Assembly (NCBI GenBank): GCA_016783145.1
Contig: JADHXD010000018.1
Location: forward strand, 1-45,872
Direction: 5' to 3'
Origin: Anaerolineae bacterium
GTDB lineage: Bacteria > Chloroflexota > Anaerolineae > JAFGEY01
Length of the DNA stretch: 45,872 nucleotides
Notes under the pieces: generated by a model
Database searches by the model: none
What the model was told of the DNA's origin: nothing
What the model saw: only the letters and a program-made list of their open reading frames with translations
Made by a program: the position numbers and the translations under genes
Part shown: piece by piece, positions 25,926 through 34,774 of the stretch
Position numbering within the stretch: the first letter of the stretch is position 1
Layout: each line of letters opens with the position of its first letter

Positions 25926-26711
25926 ATGAAGAAGACCTGGTCGCTCGTCGCAGCGTATTTCAGGCACAATCTGATGGCAGCAATGGAATACCGGAGCGCG
26001 TTTCTCCTCCAGGCCCTCGGTATGGCGCTGAACAATGTCATTTTCCTGTTCTTTTGGTGGGTTTTGTTCACCCGCCTGCCCTCCATCCGGGGCTGGACCA
26101 TGTCGATGGTTGCCACTATCTTTGGCCTCGTAGCTCTGTCCTTCGGCCTGGCGAACGTGGTCTTTGGGAACTGCATGCGCGTCGCGTCGATCGTCGTCAC
26201 GGGCGACCTGGACTACTATCTTGCCCTCCCCGCCGACCCGCTCCTCCACCTCATCGTCTCGCGAACTCAGTTCTCTTCCTGGGGAGACGCGATCTCGGGC
26301 TTGGGTGTGTATCTGTTTCTGGTGCCCGGCAGCTTGCCGCGGCTGCCCCTGTTCCTGCTGTACGCCGTGCTCGGCGCACTCATTTTCACGTCTTTCGCGG
26401 TGATTGTGGGGTCGCTCGCATTCTTTGTGAGTCAGTCGCAAGACCTCTCGGGCTACCTGTACAATGCAATGATCAGTTTCAGCCTGTATCCAATCGACAT
26501 CTTTCCCAACGTCGTCCGTCTGATCCTGTATACCGTCATCCCTGCGGCGATGGTCGGGACGCTTCCCGCACGGCTTCTGTTCGACTTTCGTTGGGAAGGG
26601 TTTGCTGCCCTGGTGGGGTTCACGGCTGTCATTCTGCTCGCAGCCAGGGGCGTGTTCGCCCTCGGCCTGCGGCGCTACGAGTCAGGCAACCGGGTCACCG
26701 TTCGCGGATAG
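25926..26711 (+). CDS. ABC-2-type permease, second subunit
   Basis: A 261-residue six-helix permease. It starts MKKTWSLVAAYFRHNLMAAMEYRSAF, with helices such as NNVIFLFFWWVLFTRL and the ISFSLYPIDIFPNVVRLILYTVIP segment that mirrors the first permease. It is 15 nt downstream of the first permease. The ATPase and two permeases form a complete exporter; no periplasmic binding protein is nearby. Confidence 0.87.
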   Translation: MKKTWSLVAAYFRHNLMAAMEYRSAFLLQALGMALNNVIFLFFWWVLFTRLPSIRGWTMSMVATIFGLVALSFGLANVVFGNCMRVASIVVTGDLDYYLALPADPLLHLIVSRTQFSSWGDAISGLGVYLFLVPGSLPRLPLFLLYAVLGALIFTSFAVIVGSLAFFVSQSQDLSGYLYNAMISFSLYPIDIFPNVVRLILYTVIPAAMVGTLPARLLFDFRWEGFAALVGFTAVILLAARGVFALGLRRYESGNRVTVRG

Positions 26712-26878
26712 ACCCTTTCGGCCGCTGTTCCAGCCTGCAGCGACAATACAGAAGAGGAGTCGATCGATGAACCAGCGAACCTGCACCTTCGAGGGACAGA
26801 CCACCGTTCGCCTGAGCCACGACACGCACGAGCAGAAGCGGAGGCGGTCGATGAAGTGGCCGACCCGGACCGACGATC

Positions 26879-26907
26879 TTGACCCACTCGGAGTATCACA
26901 GTATAAT
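26879..26907 (+). promoter_or_regulatory. Promoter of the TumA/TumE pair, TTGACC-17-TATAAT
   Basis: TTGACC (26879-26884) and TATAAT (26902-26907) are 17 nt apart; the predicted start is about 40 nt before the GTG at 26954. Confidence 0.75.
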
Positions 26908-26953
26908 CTAGTGGTGCGTAGGTGTATGGGAAAGGCCAAGAAAGGCAAACGAT

Positions 26954-27253
26954 GTGGATGAGATCGCCCTGAAAACCGATATCTCTGCTGCAGTGAGCCA
27001 AGATGAGGTCCGAAAGGTGCTGGACGGCGCGCTGCGCCACGAAGCAGATTTGGCCGGGGCACGGCATGCCCACTTTGAGCGGATCTGTCAAGCCTTTGAG
27101 CAGCATTACCGGATGTCTTCTGACGAGTTCATGGAGGTATTCGAATCGGGCGCACTGGGCGACGATGCCGAGTATTTCGACTGGTATGCGGCCAAACGTG
27201 GCCTCGACTTGTGGGAGCGACGCTTCCACATCTTGTCGAGGGTCAGAGTGTGA
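26954..27253 (+). CDS. Putative TumA-type antitoxin
   Basis: A 99-residue acidic protein from GTG 26954. The middle has LRHEADLAGARHAHFERICQ, and the C-terminal half SSDEFMEVFESGALGDDAEYFDWYA is typical of the small partner encoded before DUF6516 (TumE) toxins. No known DNA-binding domain is visible. It has a strong promoter and its stop overlaps the start of the next gene (GTGTGA), the normal layout of a toxin-antitoxin pair. Assignment rests on recalled family features and the neighbour. Confidence 0.65.
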   Translation: MDEIALKTDISAAVSQDEVRKVLDGALRHEADLAGARHAHFERICQAFEQHYRMSSDEFMEVFESGALGDDAEYFDWYAAKRGLDLWERRFHILSRVRV

Positions 27254-27641
27254 ACGCACGTGCCTGCTATCTTGATCTGCAAGGAGCCATCCACGCCGCA
27301 CCGCAGGTACTCAGCTCGGATGTGCTCTTTGAAGAGATTGATGTCAACGAATGCTACGTGCGAGGCGTCCTCGCGTTGGTGGATGGCTTTGAGCTCCACA
27401 TCGCAGAGTACGTGGTCACCGAACCACACGTAACACGGCCCAAGTATCGCTATCACCTACAGACCTCAAGTGGCGAGTTGATCAGTCGAGATGGGACAAT
27501 GCGCCACATCATCCCTCTGTACCCACCTTTCCTGACCAGCGTCACGATAAGCGAGGTACGGTTCACCCAACGTCCCCTATGGACGTTCCTGACGTACTGG
27601 ACGCGGTGTTGCAGTTCATCACATCCTCCGCATCGGACTAG
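27250..27641 (+). pseudogene. TumE/DUF6516-type toxin, frameshifted
   Basis: The frame from GTG 27250 encodes CYLDLQGAIHAAPQ, FELHIAEYVV and KYRYHLQTSSGELISR. Near 27490 the reading continues in another frame with WDNAPHHPSVPTFPDQRHD and ends at TAG 27641. The joined product of about 130 residues has the DUF6516 pattern Y-YH-(Q)...LI-R-DNAPHHP, where His-rich DNAPHHP is the hallmark. In the original frame the protein continues as an unrelated tail to 27777. The break is not at a long homopolymer (nearby bases are GATGGGACAATG). Either the toxin is inactivated, leaving a solitary antitoxin, or there is a sequence error. Confidence 0.65.
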
Positions 27642-27797
27642 GGCAGCGTTTCCTCTGTCGCGCCTGGCCGTCAGCTGCCACCCTAAGCGAACCCCTCATA
27701 TCAGCTGCCTGGTCCTGAAAGAGGGCCCCAGTGTTCCGTTTCCACATCGCGTGCCGTCTGCTCTGAGGATGACCTGAGCAGTAGGTCGCGGACGCAT

Positions 27798-27832
27798 CAG
27801 GGCGCAGGCGGCCCTCGATCGCCTGCGCCCTG
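27798..27832. terminator. Large GC-rich hairpin between convergent genes
   Basis: CAGGGCGCAGGCG (27798-27810) and CGCCTGCGCCCTG (27820-27832) form a perfect 13 bp stem with a 9 nt loop. It lies between the toxin relic (plus) and araB (minus), where a bidirectional terminator is expected, but neither side has a T run. Confidence 0.55.
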
Positions 27833-27859
27833 TGAACGCGCGTGCCGGGATATGCCGCC

Positions 27860-29530
27860 CTATCCCCGCACCTCCGCTCTGATCGCCTTGAGCCGCTTCA
27901 TCACATCATTCTCGCCGCGGCCAAAGTAGCCGTACAGAATGACGTATTCGGCGTAGAGCTTGTCATACGCGGCCTGGTCCCCGGGCATGGGGCTGTATAC
28001 GACGTCCTTTAGACGGGCCATCTTTTTCGCGGCCTCAAAGATCGTGTCATAGCCACCTCGATCCCTCCCCGCAGCGACCGCGCCAAACATGGCTGAGCCT
28101 AGACCTCCCGCTTGCGAGGTATCCGCGACTTTGATCTCTCGCCCGGTCACGTCGGCATAGATCTGCATCAGCAGCTTGTTCCGGTCAGGGAGCCCGCCCG
28201 TGGCCACGATCTCGTTGACCGAGACACCGCTTTCCTCAAAGGCCTGGATGATCACCCGCGTGCCGTATGCCGTCGCTTCGATCAAGGCGCGGTAGATCTC
28301 TTCCGGCTTGGTGGCCAAGGTCGCGCCGAGCAGCAGCCCGGTGAGGTCCACATCCACCAGAGTTGACCGGTTGCCATTCCACCAGTCCAGCGCGAGCAAG
28401 CCACTCTCGCCGACCCTGAGAGCGGCCGCTTTCTCCTCCAGCAACTGGTGGAGGTTGAGGCCTCGCTCAGCGGCCTCCCGCTCGTACGCCGCGGGCACGC
28501 AGTTCTCCACAAACCACGCAAAGTGGTCTCCCACGCAGCTCTGCCCGGCCTCAAAGCCGAACAAACCCGGGATGATCCCGTCCTCGACGACGCCGCACAT
28601 TCCGGGCACCCGCTTCTCCTCTTCGCCAAGCACCATGTGGCAGTTGGAGGTCCCCATGATGATCACCATCCGCCCGACCTCGGTGACCGTCGCAGCAGGC
28701 ACGCTGACATGAGCGTCCACGTTGGCGATGGCGACCGCGGTACCAGGCAGGAGTCCGGTCCACTCTGCGGCCTGCGCGGTGAGCTCACCCGCCTTGTCGC
28801 CGATCGGATAGATGTCGCGGCTCATCTTGTCATCGACCACGCTCTCAAAACGGGGATCGAGTGCTTTGAAGAACAGCGGGCCGGGATAGCCCTCGCGCTT
28901 TGACCAGATCGCCTTGTACCCCGCTGTGCACGCGTTGCGCCTTTCCTCGCCCGTCAACTGCCACACCACCCAGTCAGCACCCTCAAGCAGGCGAGCAGTC
29001 GCCGCATAGATCTCGGGCGCTTCATCCAGGATCTGCAGGGCCTTGGAAAAGAACCACTCAGAGCTGATCTTGCCGCCGTAGCGGCTCAGCCAGGACTCGC
29101 CCATTGCCCCCGCCGTCGCATTGATCTTGTCCGCTTCCGGCTGAGCGGCGTGATGCTTCCACAGCTTGACCCAGGCGTGCGGATTGTCCTTCCACCTGTC
29201 AAGCGTGCAAAGGGGCGTTCCATCTGCCAGCGTGGGCATCATCGTGCACGCGGTGAAATCGATGCCCACGCCGATCACGTCTGCGGGGTCGACCCCGCTC
29301 TCCTGCAGTACAGCGGGGATGGATCTCTTGAACACCTCCAGGTAGTCCAAGGGGTTCTGGAGCGCAAAGTCGGGAGGTAGCTTGTTCCCGCTGCTGGGCA
29401 GCGTATCATCGATGACACCGTCAGCATAGGGATGGACATAGGTCGCGATCTCGCGCCCATCGGCCACGTCGACCAACAGCGCGCGCCCTGACTCAGTACC
29501 GAAATCAACGCCGATCGCGTACTTGGACAT
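27860..29530 (-). CDS. araB: L-ribulokinase AraB (FGGY family)
   Basis: A 556-residue FGGY carbohydrate kinase. It starts [47 protein letters not shown] and [13 protein letters not shown] closely match L-ribulokinases, which phosphorylate L-ribulose in arabinose use. The C-terminal ATP-site pieces [21 protein letters not shown] and [14 protein letters not shown] are intact. ATG 29530 follows GGAGGCACAC, with a promoter at 29650-29678. Neither araA nor araD is nearby, so it is either a solitary gene or part of a scattered regulon. Confidence 0.9.
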   Translation of the reverse strand: MSKYAIGVDFGTESGRALLVDVADGREIATYVHPYADGVIDDTLPSSGNKLPPDFALQNPLDYLEVFKRSIPAVLQESGVDPADVIGVGIDFTACTMMPTLADGTPLCTLDRWKDNPHAWVKLWKHHAAQPEADKINATAGAMGESWLSRYGGKISSEWFFSKALQILDEAPEIYAATARLLEGADWVVWQLTGEERRNACTAGYKAIWSKREGYPGPLFFKALDPRFESVVDDKMSRDIYPIGDKAGELTAQAAEWTGLLPGTAVAIANVDAHVSVPAATVTEVGRMVIIMGTSNCHMVLGEEEKRVPGMCGVVEDGIIPGLFGFEAGQSCVGDHFAWFVENCVPAAYEREAAERGLNLHQLLEEKAAALRVGESGLLALDWWNGNRSTLVDVDLTGLLLGATLATKPEEIYRALIEATAYGTRVIIQAFEESGVSVNEIVATGGLPDRNKLLMQIYADVTGREIKVADTSQAGGLGSAMFGAVAAGRDRGGYDTIFEAAKKMARLKDVVYSPMPGDQAAYDKLYAEYVILYGYFGRGENDVMKRLKAIRAEVRG

Positions 29531-29649
29531 GTGTGCCTCCTTGTCGTGGTTCTCAGCCAAAAGCTGTGGGGCGGCGGTGGAATGGTGGTCTGCGCACACA
29601 GACCGGAGAGCCCTGCGGCTCGGCACAGAAGCTCGAGCTTGCGTCCAGA

Positions 29650-29678
29650 ATTGTACACAAAACCCTGGCCTGGCGCAA
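29650..29678 (-). promoter_or_regulatory. Promoter of araB, TTGCGC-17-TACAAT
   Basis: On the minus strand TTGCGC (29678-29673) and TACAAT (29655-29650) are 17 nt apart. The leader to the araB start is about 115 nt. Confidence 0.65.
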
Positions 29679-29713
29679 GCGGGCTGTTGGCGGATGCCCA
29701 CCGAGCGGCGATC

Positions 29714-30082
29714 TCACCTTCCCCTCATAATAGCGTCGTGCTCCTCGTCACGCCAGTCAATCACTGCGCCAAGCGCGCGTCCCATCAGGATGCAGACGAT
29801 GACGACGATGGGCTTGACCGCGCTGCACCACACGGTGTCCACCCCGATCAGCCGGCCGAGCACGATCACGACCACGACGCCAAAGATGCCGCCCACGAAC
29901 ATGCCCGTCCACCTGGTAGGGATGTCCCTGAGAATGCTTCGAGCGGTGAGTTCTTCCTTGTGGTAGCGCGCGCTGGCATTCTGCTGAAACGCGCGCTCCC
30001 TCTTCCCCGGATCGCGTGCCCTGATCTGCTGCTCTCGGATGCGCTTGATGCGCTCGCGTTCGTCTGCTTGATTGTTCATCAT
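29714..30082 (-). CDS. Small two-helix membrane protein
   Basis: A 122-residue protein of unknown function. The N-terminal 60 residues are highly charged (ERERIKRIREQQIRARDPGK) and probably helical in the cytoplasm. Two membrane helices follow, TGMFVGGIFGVVVVIVLGRL and AVKPIVVIVCILMGRALGAV, with a charged end (DWRDEEHDAIMRGR). Start ATG 30082 or 30079 has GAGGG upstream. Its promoter is back to back with that of the E1 gene. No family was recognised. Confidence 0.65.
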   Translation of the reverse strand: MMNNQADERERIKRIREQQIRARDPGKRERAFQQNASARYHKEELTARSILRDIPTRWTGMFVGGIFGVVVVIVLGRLIGVDTVWCSAVKPIVVIVCILMGRALGAVIDWRDEEHDAIMRGR

Positions 30083-30123
30083 CACCCTCACGTCGCGATG
30101 CCACTTGGTCTTGTCCTACCCTT

Positions 30124-30152
30124 ATTCTATCACGACTGAGGAAAGGGATCAA
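30124..30152 (-). promoter_or_regulatory. Promoter TTGATC-17-TAGAAT, over a tandem repeat
   Basis: On the minus strand TTGATC (30152-30147) and TAGAAT (30129-30124) are 17 nt apart. The -35 box lies in one copy of a tandem 9 bp repeat GATCAAGCC (30147-30155, 30156-30164) that separates it from the divergent E1 promoter. Confidence 0.6.
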
Positions 30153-30171
30153 GCCGATCAAGCCTTGAGCG

Positions 30172-30200
30172 TTGACGTCTGTCTGATTCGATGTTATACT
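30172..30200 (+). promoter_or_regulatory. Promoter of the 2-oxoacid dehydrogenase genes, TTGACG-17-TATACT
   Basis: TTGACG (30172-30177) and TATACT (30195-30200) are 17 nt apart. The predicted start is about 80 nt before ATG 30287. Confidence 0.65.
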
Positions 30201-30286
30201 ATGCGTCAGTCCGAGCGTGCGATGCGCGGGCATCCGACCGTCAGCACCTCGCCAACCGGCGAGCGATCATCACCAGAGGGAAGACG

Positions 30287-32353
30287 ATGACAGAAAAATT
30301 GGATCTAGAACGAGAGGGGTTGAGCAAGGAGCAGGCGCTCGACCTGCTGCGCCAGATGTGGGAGATCCGGATGTTTGAGAACCGAGTCTACGACCTTCTG
30401 GGCCGCAACGTGATCAAGGGGGCCTCGCATCTGTACGCTGGACAAGAGGCCGTCGCTGTGGGCGCCATATCCGCATTGCGCGATGACGATCTGATCACCA
30501 GCACGCACCGCGGTCACGGGCACTGCCATGCCCGAGGCGCATCTCTCACCAAGACCGAAGAAGAGCGGGTTACCCACTATAACAGGATGTTGGCCGAACT
30601 GTGCGGTCGGTCGACGGGCTACTGCCTGGGACGCGGGGGTTCGATGCACATCGCCGACGTGGAGAAAGGCAACCTGGGTGCGACCGGCATCGTAGGAGGA
30701 AACATCCCCGTAGCCACAGGTGCGGCGCTGGCCCAGCAGATGATGGGCACAGGGCGAGTCGTGCTCTGTTTCTTTGGCGACGGCGCCAGCAACACGGGCA
30801 ACTTTCACGAGTCGCTTAACCTGGCCTCCCGGTGGTGCCTTCCCGTGGTCTATATCATCGAGAACAACCTCTACGGGATGAGCGTGCCCTTCTGCAACAC
30901 TTCCGCCCTGCTCGACATCGCCGACCGCGCCTGTGCGTACGGCATGAACAAGGCGGTTCTCGACGGCATGGACGTGATGGCCGTGCACGGTGCCGTGCTC
31001 GAAGCGGTCGAGAGGGCGCGCCAGGGCGAGGGTCCGACGCTGATCGAGGCAAAGACCTATCGCTACTACGGTCACAGCCGTTCTGATCCCCGCGCCTACC
31101 GAACAAAGGAAGAGGAACAGGAATGGCACGACCGCGATCCGGTCGAGGCGTTTGCCAAACGCCTGGTGGAGAGCGGGATCTGCACCCAGCAAGAGATCGA
31201 TGCTCTCGAGGAGAAACTGGAAGACCAAATCGACGCCGCCCAGGAGTTCGCGCTCGGGTCGCCGTTCCCCGATCCTGCCGACCTGGAAAAGTTCGTGTAC
31301 GCTCCCTTCAAGTGGGTGGAGGAGGACCACGCCCGAGAGCGACGCCTTCGCCAGCTATGCAGGGAAGGCGGACCGGGCACGAAAACCATCACCTACCGGC
31401 AGGCGTTGGCCGATGCTGCGCTGGAAGAAATGCGGCGCGACGATCGCGTGTTTGTGATGGGCGAGGATGTCGGGCTCTACGGCGGCGCCTACGGCGCAAC
31501 CCGCGGCCTGTTCCAGGAATTTGGGTTTGCGCGAGTCAAGGACACGCCGATCAGCGAGGCCACCATCGCCGGGTCGGCAGTTGGGGCAGCGATGAGCGGC
31601 CTGCGGCCCATCGCAGAGATCATGTACGTCGACTTTACTCCGCTTGCCATGGACCAGATCGCCAATCAGGGAGCCAAGAACCGGTACATGTTCGGCGGCA
31701 AGACCATCGTACCCTTGGTCATCCGGACCGAAGGAGGCGCAGGACGCAGCATTGCCGCTCATCACAGCCAGTCGCTGGAAGCACTCTGGACCCACTTTCC
31801 TGGCATCTATGTGGTGATGCCCTCGACGCCATTCGATGCCAAAGGCCTGCTCAAGGCAGCCATCCGCGATGACAATCCGGTGATGTTCATTGAGCACAAG
31901 ATGCTGTACAACAGCGAGGGATTCGTCCCCGATGAGGACTATGTGATTCCCTTTGGCGTGGCCGATGTCAAGCGCGAGGGAACCGACGTGACCGTCGTGA
32001 CCTACAGCCGGATGGTGTTGCGCTCTTTGGAGGCCGCCGAACAGCTCGCCGAAGAAGGGATCCAGGTCGAGGTCATCGATTTGCGGACCCTCAAGCCGCT
32101 GGACATGGAGACGATCGCTGCATCGGTGAAAAAGACCGGGCGAGTGGTCGGCGTGACCGAAGCCTACAAAACCGGCTCTTTCATCAGCGAGCTCGCCGTA
32201 CGGATTCAGGAAGAGGTCTTTGACTGGCTCGATGCGCCCATCGTACGCGTGACCGCTGCCGATGTGCCTGTCCCGATGAGCGAGCCGCTGGAAGATGCCT
32301 GCATACCCAGTGTCAGCCGGATCATCGCTGGCATCCGCCAGGTCCTGGCGTAG
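30287..32353 (+). CDS. 2-oxoacid (pyruvate/acetoin-type) dehydrogenase E1, fused alpha and beta subunits
   Basis: A 688-residue thiamine diphosphate enzyme that decarboxylates a 2-oxoacid and acylates the lipoyl arm of E2. Residues 1 to about 330 are the alpha part: STHRGHGHCHARGA, GRGGSMHIAD and the ThDP motif GDGASNTGNFHES ending in IIENN. Residues from about 368 on are the beta part, starting TITYRQALADAALEEM and with MGEDVGLYGGAYG, EGGAGRSIAAHHSQS and VIDLRTLKPLD. Most Gram-positive-type E1 enzymes are two genes, so this is a natural fusion with a short linker. E2 follows 17 nt downstream; E3 is not in the window. Substrate (pyruvate, acetoin or branched-chain) cannot be fixed. Confidence 0.9.
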   Translation: MTEKLDLEREGLSKEQALDLLRQMWEIRMFENRVYDLLGRNVIKGASHLYAGQEAVAVGAISALRDDDLITSTHRGHGHCHARGASLTKTEEERVTHYNRMLAELCGRSTGYCLGRGGSMHIADVEKGNLGATGIVGGNIPVATGAALAQQMMGTGRVVLCFFGDGASNTGNFHESLNLASRWCLPVVYIIENNLYGMSVPFCNTSALLDIADRACAYGMNKAVLDGMDVMAVHGAVLEAVERARQGEGPTLIEAKTYRYYGHSRSDPRAYRTKEEEQEWHDRDPVEAFAKRLVESGICTQQEIDALEEKLEDQIDAAQEFALGSPFPDPADLEKFVYAPFKWVEEDHARERRLRQLCREGGPGTKTITYRQALADAALEEMRRDDRVFVMGEDVGLYGGAYGATRGLFQEFGFARVKDTPISEATIAGSAVGAAMSGLRPIAEIMYVDFTPLAMDQIANQGAKNRYMFGGKTIVPLVIRTEGGAGRSIAAHHSQSLEALWTHFPGIYVVMPSTPFDAKGLLKAAIRDDNPVMFIEHKMLYNSEGFVPDEDYVIPFGVADVKREGTDVTVVTYSRMVLRSLEAAEQLAEEGIQVEVIDLRTLKPLDMETIAASVKKTGRVVGVTEAYKTGSFISELAVRIQEEVFDWLDAPIVRVTAADVPVPMSEPLEDACIPSVSRIIAGIRQVLA

Positions 32354-32370
32354 GCCGTTGGAGGATAACG

Positions 32371-33744
32371 ATGGCAACAGAGGTCATTCTGCCCAAGCTC
32401 GGCCAGACGATGGAAGAAGGCACCATCGTGCAGTGGTTCAAGCAAGAAGGCGACTCAGTCAAGCGTGGGGAGGTGCTGTTTACCGTCGAGTCAGACAAGG
32501 CGACGCTCGAGTCCGAGTCTCCAGCGCGGGGCATCTTGCGCAGGATCCTGGTCCCTGCTGGAGAGACCGTGCCCGTGCTGACGCCGGTCGCAGTCATCAC
32601 GCGCACGGCCGACGAAGACATCTCTGCGATCGCGACCGAGGCCCCTCCGCCTTCTGTGGTTGGGGCGGAGCCCGAGCCAGAGGTCTCTCGAGCGGCTCCC
32701 TCACAGCCAGAGGCCTCCAAGGCTCCTCCTGGTCGCATCTTTGCTTCGCCTCGGGCCAGGATGCGTGCCCAAGAGATGAGCGTCGATCTGCGGGCCCTTG
32801 CGGGAACGGGCCCAGGCGGACGCATTGTCGAAAGAGACATTCTGGACCATGTCGAAAGCCAACCCAAGGCCACGCCCATGGCGCGCAAGAGAGCCGTGGA
32901 CCTGGGCGTGGATCTGGCCAACGTCGCCGGCACGGGGGTCGGCGGCAAGATCACCCAGGAGGACGTGGAGGAAGCCCATCGGGCCCTCGCTGCAGCGGCT
33001 GCTCCCCGTCCTACGCCTGCCCCCGTACCGGCGATCAGGCTGCCACAGGCGGAGGTGGTGTCCACTGCTCCCTTGACCGGCCTCCGGGGCATCATCGCCG
33101 AGCGAATGGCGAGGAGCGCGCACACCACCGCCCGGGTGACGCTGATCACTGAGGTGGACGCGACCGCATTCGTTGATGTACGCACCCAGCTCAAGGCCCA
33201 GGTCTCCCAAGAGTGGGGCTTTGCGCCGGGCTACAATGACCTCGTGGGACTGATCGTCGCTCGCGCGCTGCGCGAGCTCCCTTATATGAACGCGCGGCTC
33301 AAGGGCGAGCTGATCGAATACCTCTCGTCCGTCAATCTGGGCTTGGCAGTGGATACCGAGCGCGGACTGCTCGTGCCCGTGATCCGCGATGCGGACACCA
33401 TCGGGCTGCGCGAGTTCGGCACTCGGTTTCGAGAATTGGTTGGGCGAGCTCGCGACGGAAAAAGCCTGCCGGATGACCTCTCCGGCGGCACGTTCACCAT
33501 CACCAATCTCGGCATGTACGACATCGACGCCTTCACACCGGTGATCAATCTCCCAGAGCTGGCAATCCTCGGCGTGGGCCGGATCCAGCCCCAGCCTGTT
33601 GTCAGGGAGAACGAGATCGCTATCCGCCAGATGATGGTCCTGAGTCTCACCTTTGACCATCGCCTGGTGGATGGGGCACCGGCGGCACGCTTCCTGCAGC
33701 GCATCAAGCAGTTGGTTGAGAGTCCTTACCTGCTGCTCGGATAA
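32371..33744 (+). CDS. 2-oxoacid dehydrogenase E2 (dihydrolipoyl acyltransferase) with two subunit-binding domains
   Basis: A 457-residue E2 that carries the acyl group from E1 to coenzyme A. A lipoyl domain (1-78) has the lipoylated Lys43 in ESDKATLE. After an Ala/Pro linker come two peripheral subunit-binding domains in tandem: about 122-162 (SPRARMRAQE to GPGGRIVERDIL) and 167-205 (TPMARKRAVD to GVGGKITQEDVE). The catalytic domain starts near 225 and ends with TFDHRLVDGAPAARFL, whose His and Asp are the active-site residues. One such binding domain is usual in bacteria; the tandem pair may bind the fused E1 and E3 separately. Confidence 0.92.
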   Translation: MATEVILPKLGQTMEEGTIVQWFKQEGDSVKRGEVLFTVESDKATLESESPARGILRRILVPAGETVPVLTPVAVITRTADEDISAIATEAPPPSVVGAEPEPEVSRAAPSQPEASKAPPGRIFASPRARMRAQEMSVDLRALAGTGPGGRIVERDILDHVESQPKATPMARKRAVDLGVDLANVAGTGVGGKITQEDVEEAHRALAAAAAPRPTPAPVPAIRLPQAEVVSTAPLTGLRGIIAERMARSAHTTARVTLITEVDATAFVDVRTQLKAQVSQEWGFAPGYNDLVGLIVARALRELPYMNARLKGELIEYLSSVNLGLAVDTERGLLVPVIRDADTIGLREFGTRFRELVGRARDGKSLPDDLSGGTFTITNLGMYDIDAFTPVINLPELAILGVGRIQPQPVVRENEIAIRQMMVLSLTFDHRLVDGAPAARFLQRIKQLVESPYLLLG

Positions 33745-33770
33745 GTCTCGGCGACGCCCCCAGAAGGCAC

Positions 33771-33799
33771 TTGACAAACCTTGGCAGTCATCATATCAT
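33771..33799 (+). promoter_or_regulatory. Promoter TTGACA-17-TATCAT
   Basis: TTGACA (33771-33776) and TATCAT (33794-33799) are 17 nt apart, about 95 nt before the first response-regulator gene at 33900. Confidence 0.7.
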
Positions 33800-33899
33800 G
33801 AAAGTAAGCAGATTCGTATAGAACAGCAGAGACGTCCCCCAGCCACACGGTCTTCCGACAGCAGCGGGCGGGCTGCTCTACAATGTCAAGGGGCAAGGT

Positions 33900-34607
33900 A
33901 TGCAGAGCCAATTCAGGGTCCTGGTGATCGAGGACGAGCCCGACATGCTCGATATGCTAGAGCTCATACTGACCGCCAATGGCTTTGAGGTCGTGAAGGC
34001 GCCAGACGCGCTTTCCGGGCTGCGTCTGGCGTTTCAAGCTCGCCCTGATGCAATCCTTATGGACGTCATGATGCCCGACATGGATGGGTTCGAGGGCTGT
34101 CGCCGCCTGCGAGAACTGACGGATGTTCCGATCATCTTTGTGACCGGCAAGGCCAACACCGACGAGGACATCGTGCGAGGCTTCTCACTGGGTGCAGACG
34201 ACTATGTCACCAAACCGTTCAATCCCTCAGAGCTGGTCAGCCGCCTGAACGCCTGCCTTCGTCGGACCGGCAAGCAGTCCGAGGACGAAGTCGAGTACCT
34301 CTCTCCTTCTCCCTCGATTGTGCTGGACTGCGGTCGACACGTGCTGATGCTCGAGAACAACAGGATCTATCTCGCACCGAAAGAGTTCCAGGTGCTGCAG
34401 CTCCTGATTCGCCACGTGGGCAAGGTGCTCAGTCACGATGCCATACTGGCCCAGGTTTGGGGGCCGGAGCGAGTCGGGGAGGCAGAGCTGGTCAAGCAGT
34501 ACGTCTACCGACTGAGAAGAAAGGTCGAGCCAAACCCAGGGGCTCCCCGCTACATTCACTCTGTACGGGGCGAAGGCTACTTTTTTGAGATCATCGACAG
34601 AGCCTGA
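33900..34607 (+). CDS. OmpR/PhoB-type response regulator (first)
   Basis: A 235-residue transcription factor. The receiver domain (about 1-120) has the acidic pair in IEDEPD, phospho-acceptor Asp55 in LMDVMMPDMDG, the conserved Thr in VTGKANT and the Lys in VTKPFNPSE. The C-terminal winged helix has LAPKEFQVLQLLIRHVGKV, ILAQVWGPE and YVYRLRRKVEP. It has its own promoter. The second regulator and a histidine kinase follow on the same strand and probably form one signalling unit. Confidence 0.92.
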   Translation: MQSQFRVLVIEDEPDMLDMLELILTANGFEVVKAPDALSGLRLAFQARPDAILMDVMMPDMDGFEGCRRLRELTDVPIIFVTGKANTDEDIVRGFSLGADDYVTKPFNPSELVSRLNACLRRTGKQSEDEVEYLSPSPSIVLDCGRHVLMLENNRIYLAPKEFQVLQLLIRHVGKVLSHDAILAQVWGPERVGEAELVKQYVYRLRRKVEPNPGAPRYIHSVRGEGYFFEIIDRA

Positions 34608-34774
34608 CCGCGTATCTGCATTGCGTCCCAGACCATCGGGAAAGGATCTACCTTGCTCCCTCACACGCCGTACGAAAGCCTGACCCGCGCTACGAAGAGC
34701 AGGGAGCGCACAAGCTCTCCTGTGTCCCGGAAGCATCGTCCTGTCCAGGCAGCCGAGGAGGTGCCCGAAAGAGG

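Noticed and set aside
26767..26961. 64-residue ORF with a GAGGAG site before ATG 26767
   Set aside because: It runs through the strong TTGACC-17-TATAAT promoter of the next genes and has no recognisable domain; probably not a gene, though a short peptide cannot be excluded.
27642..27777. C-terminal extension of the TumE frame
   Set aside because: After the frame break the residues lack any DUF6516 feature, while the alternative frame restores the motif and stops at 27641.
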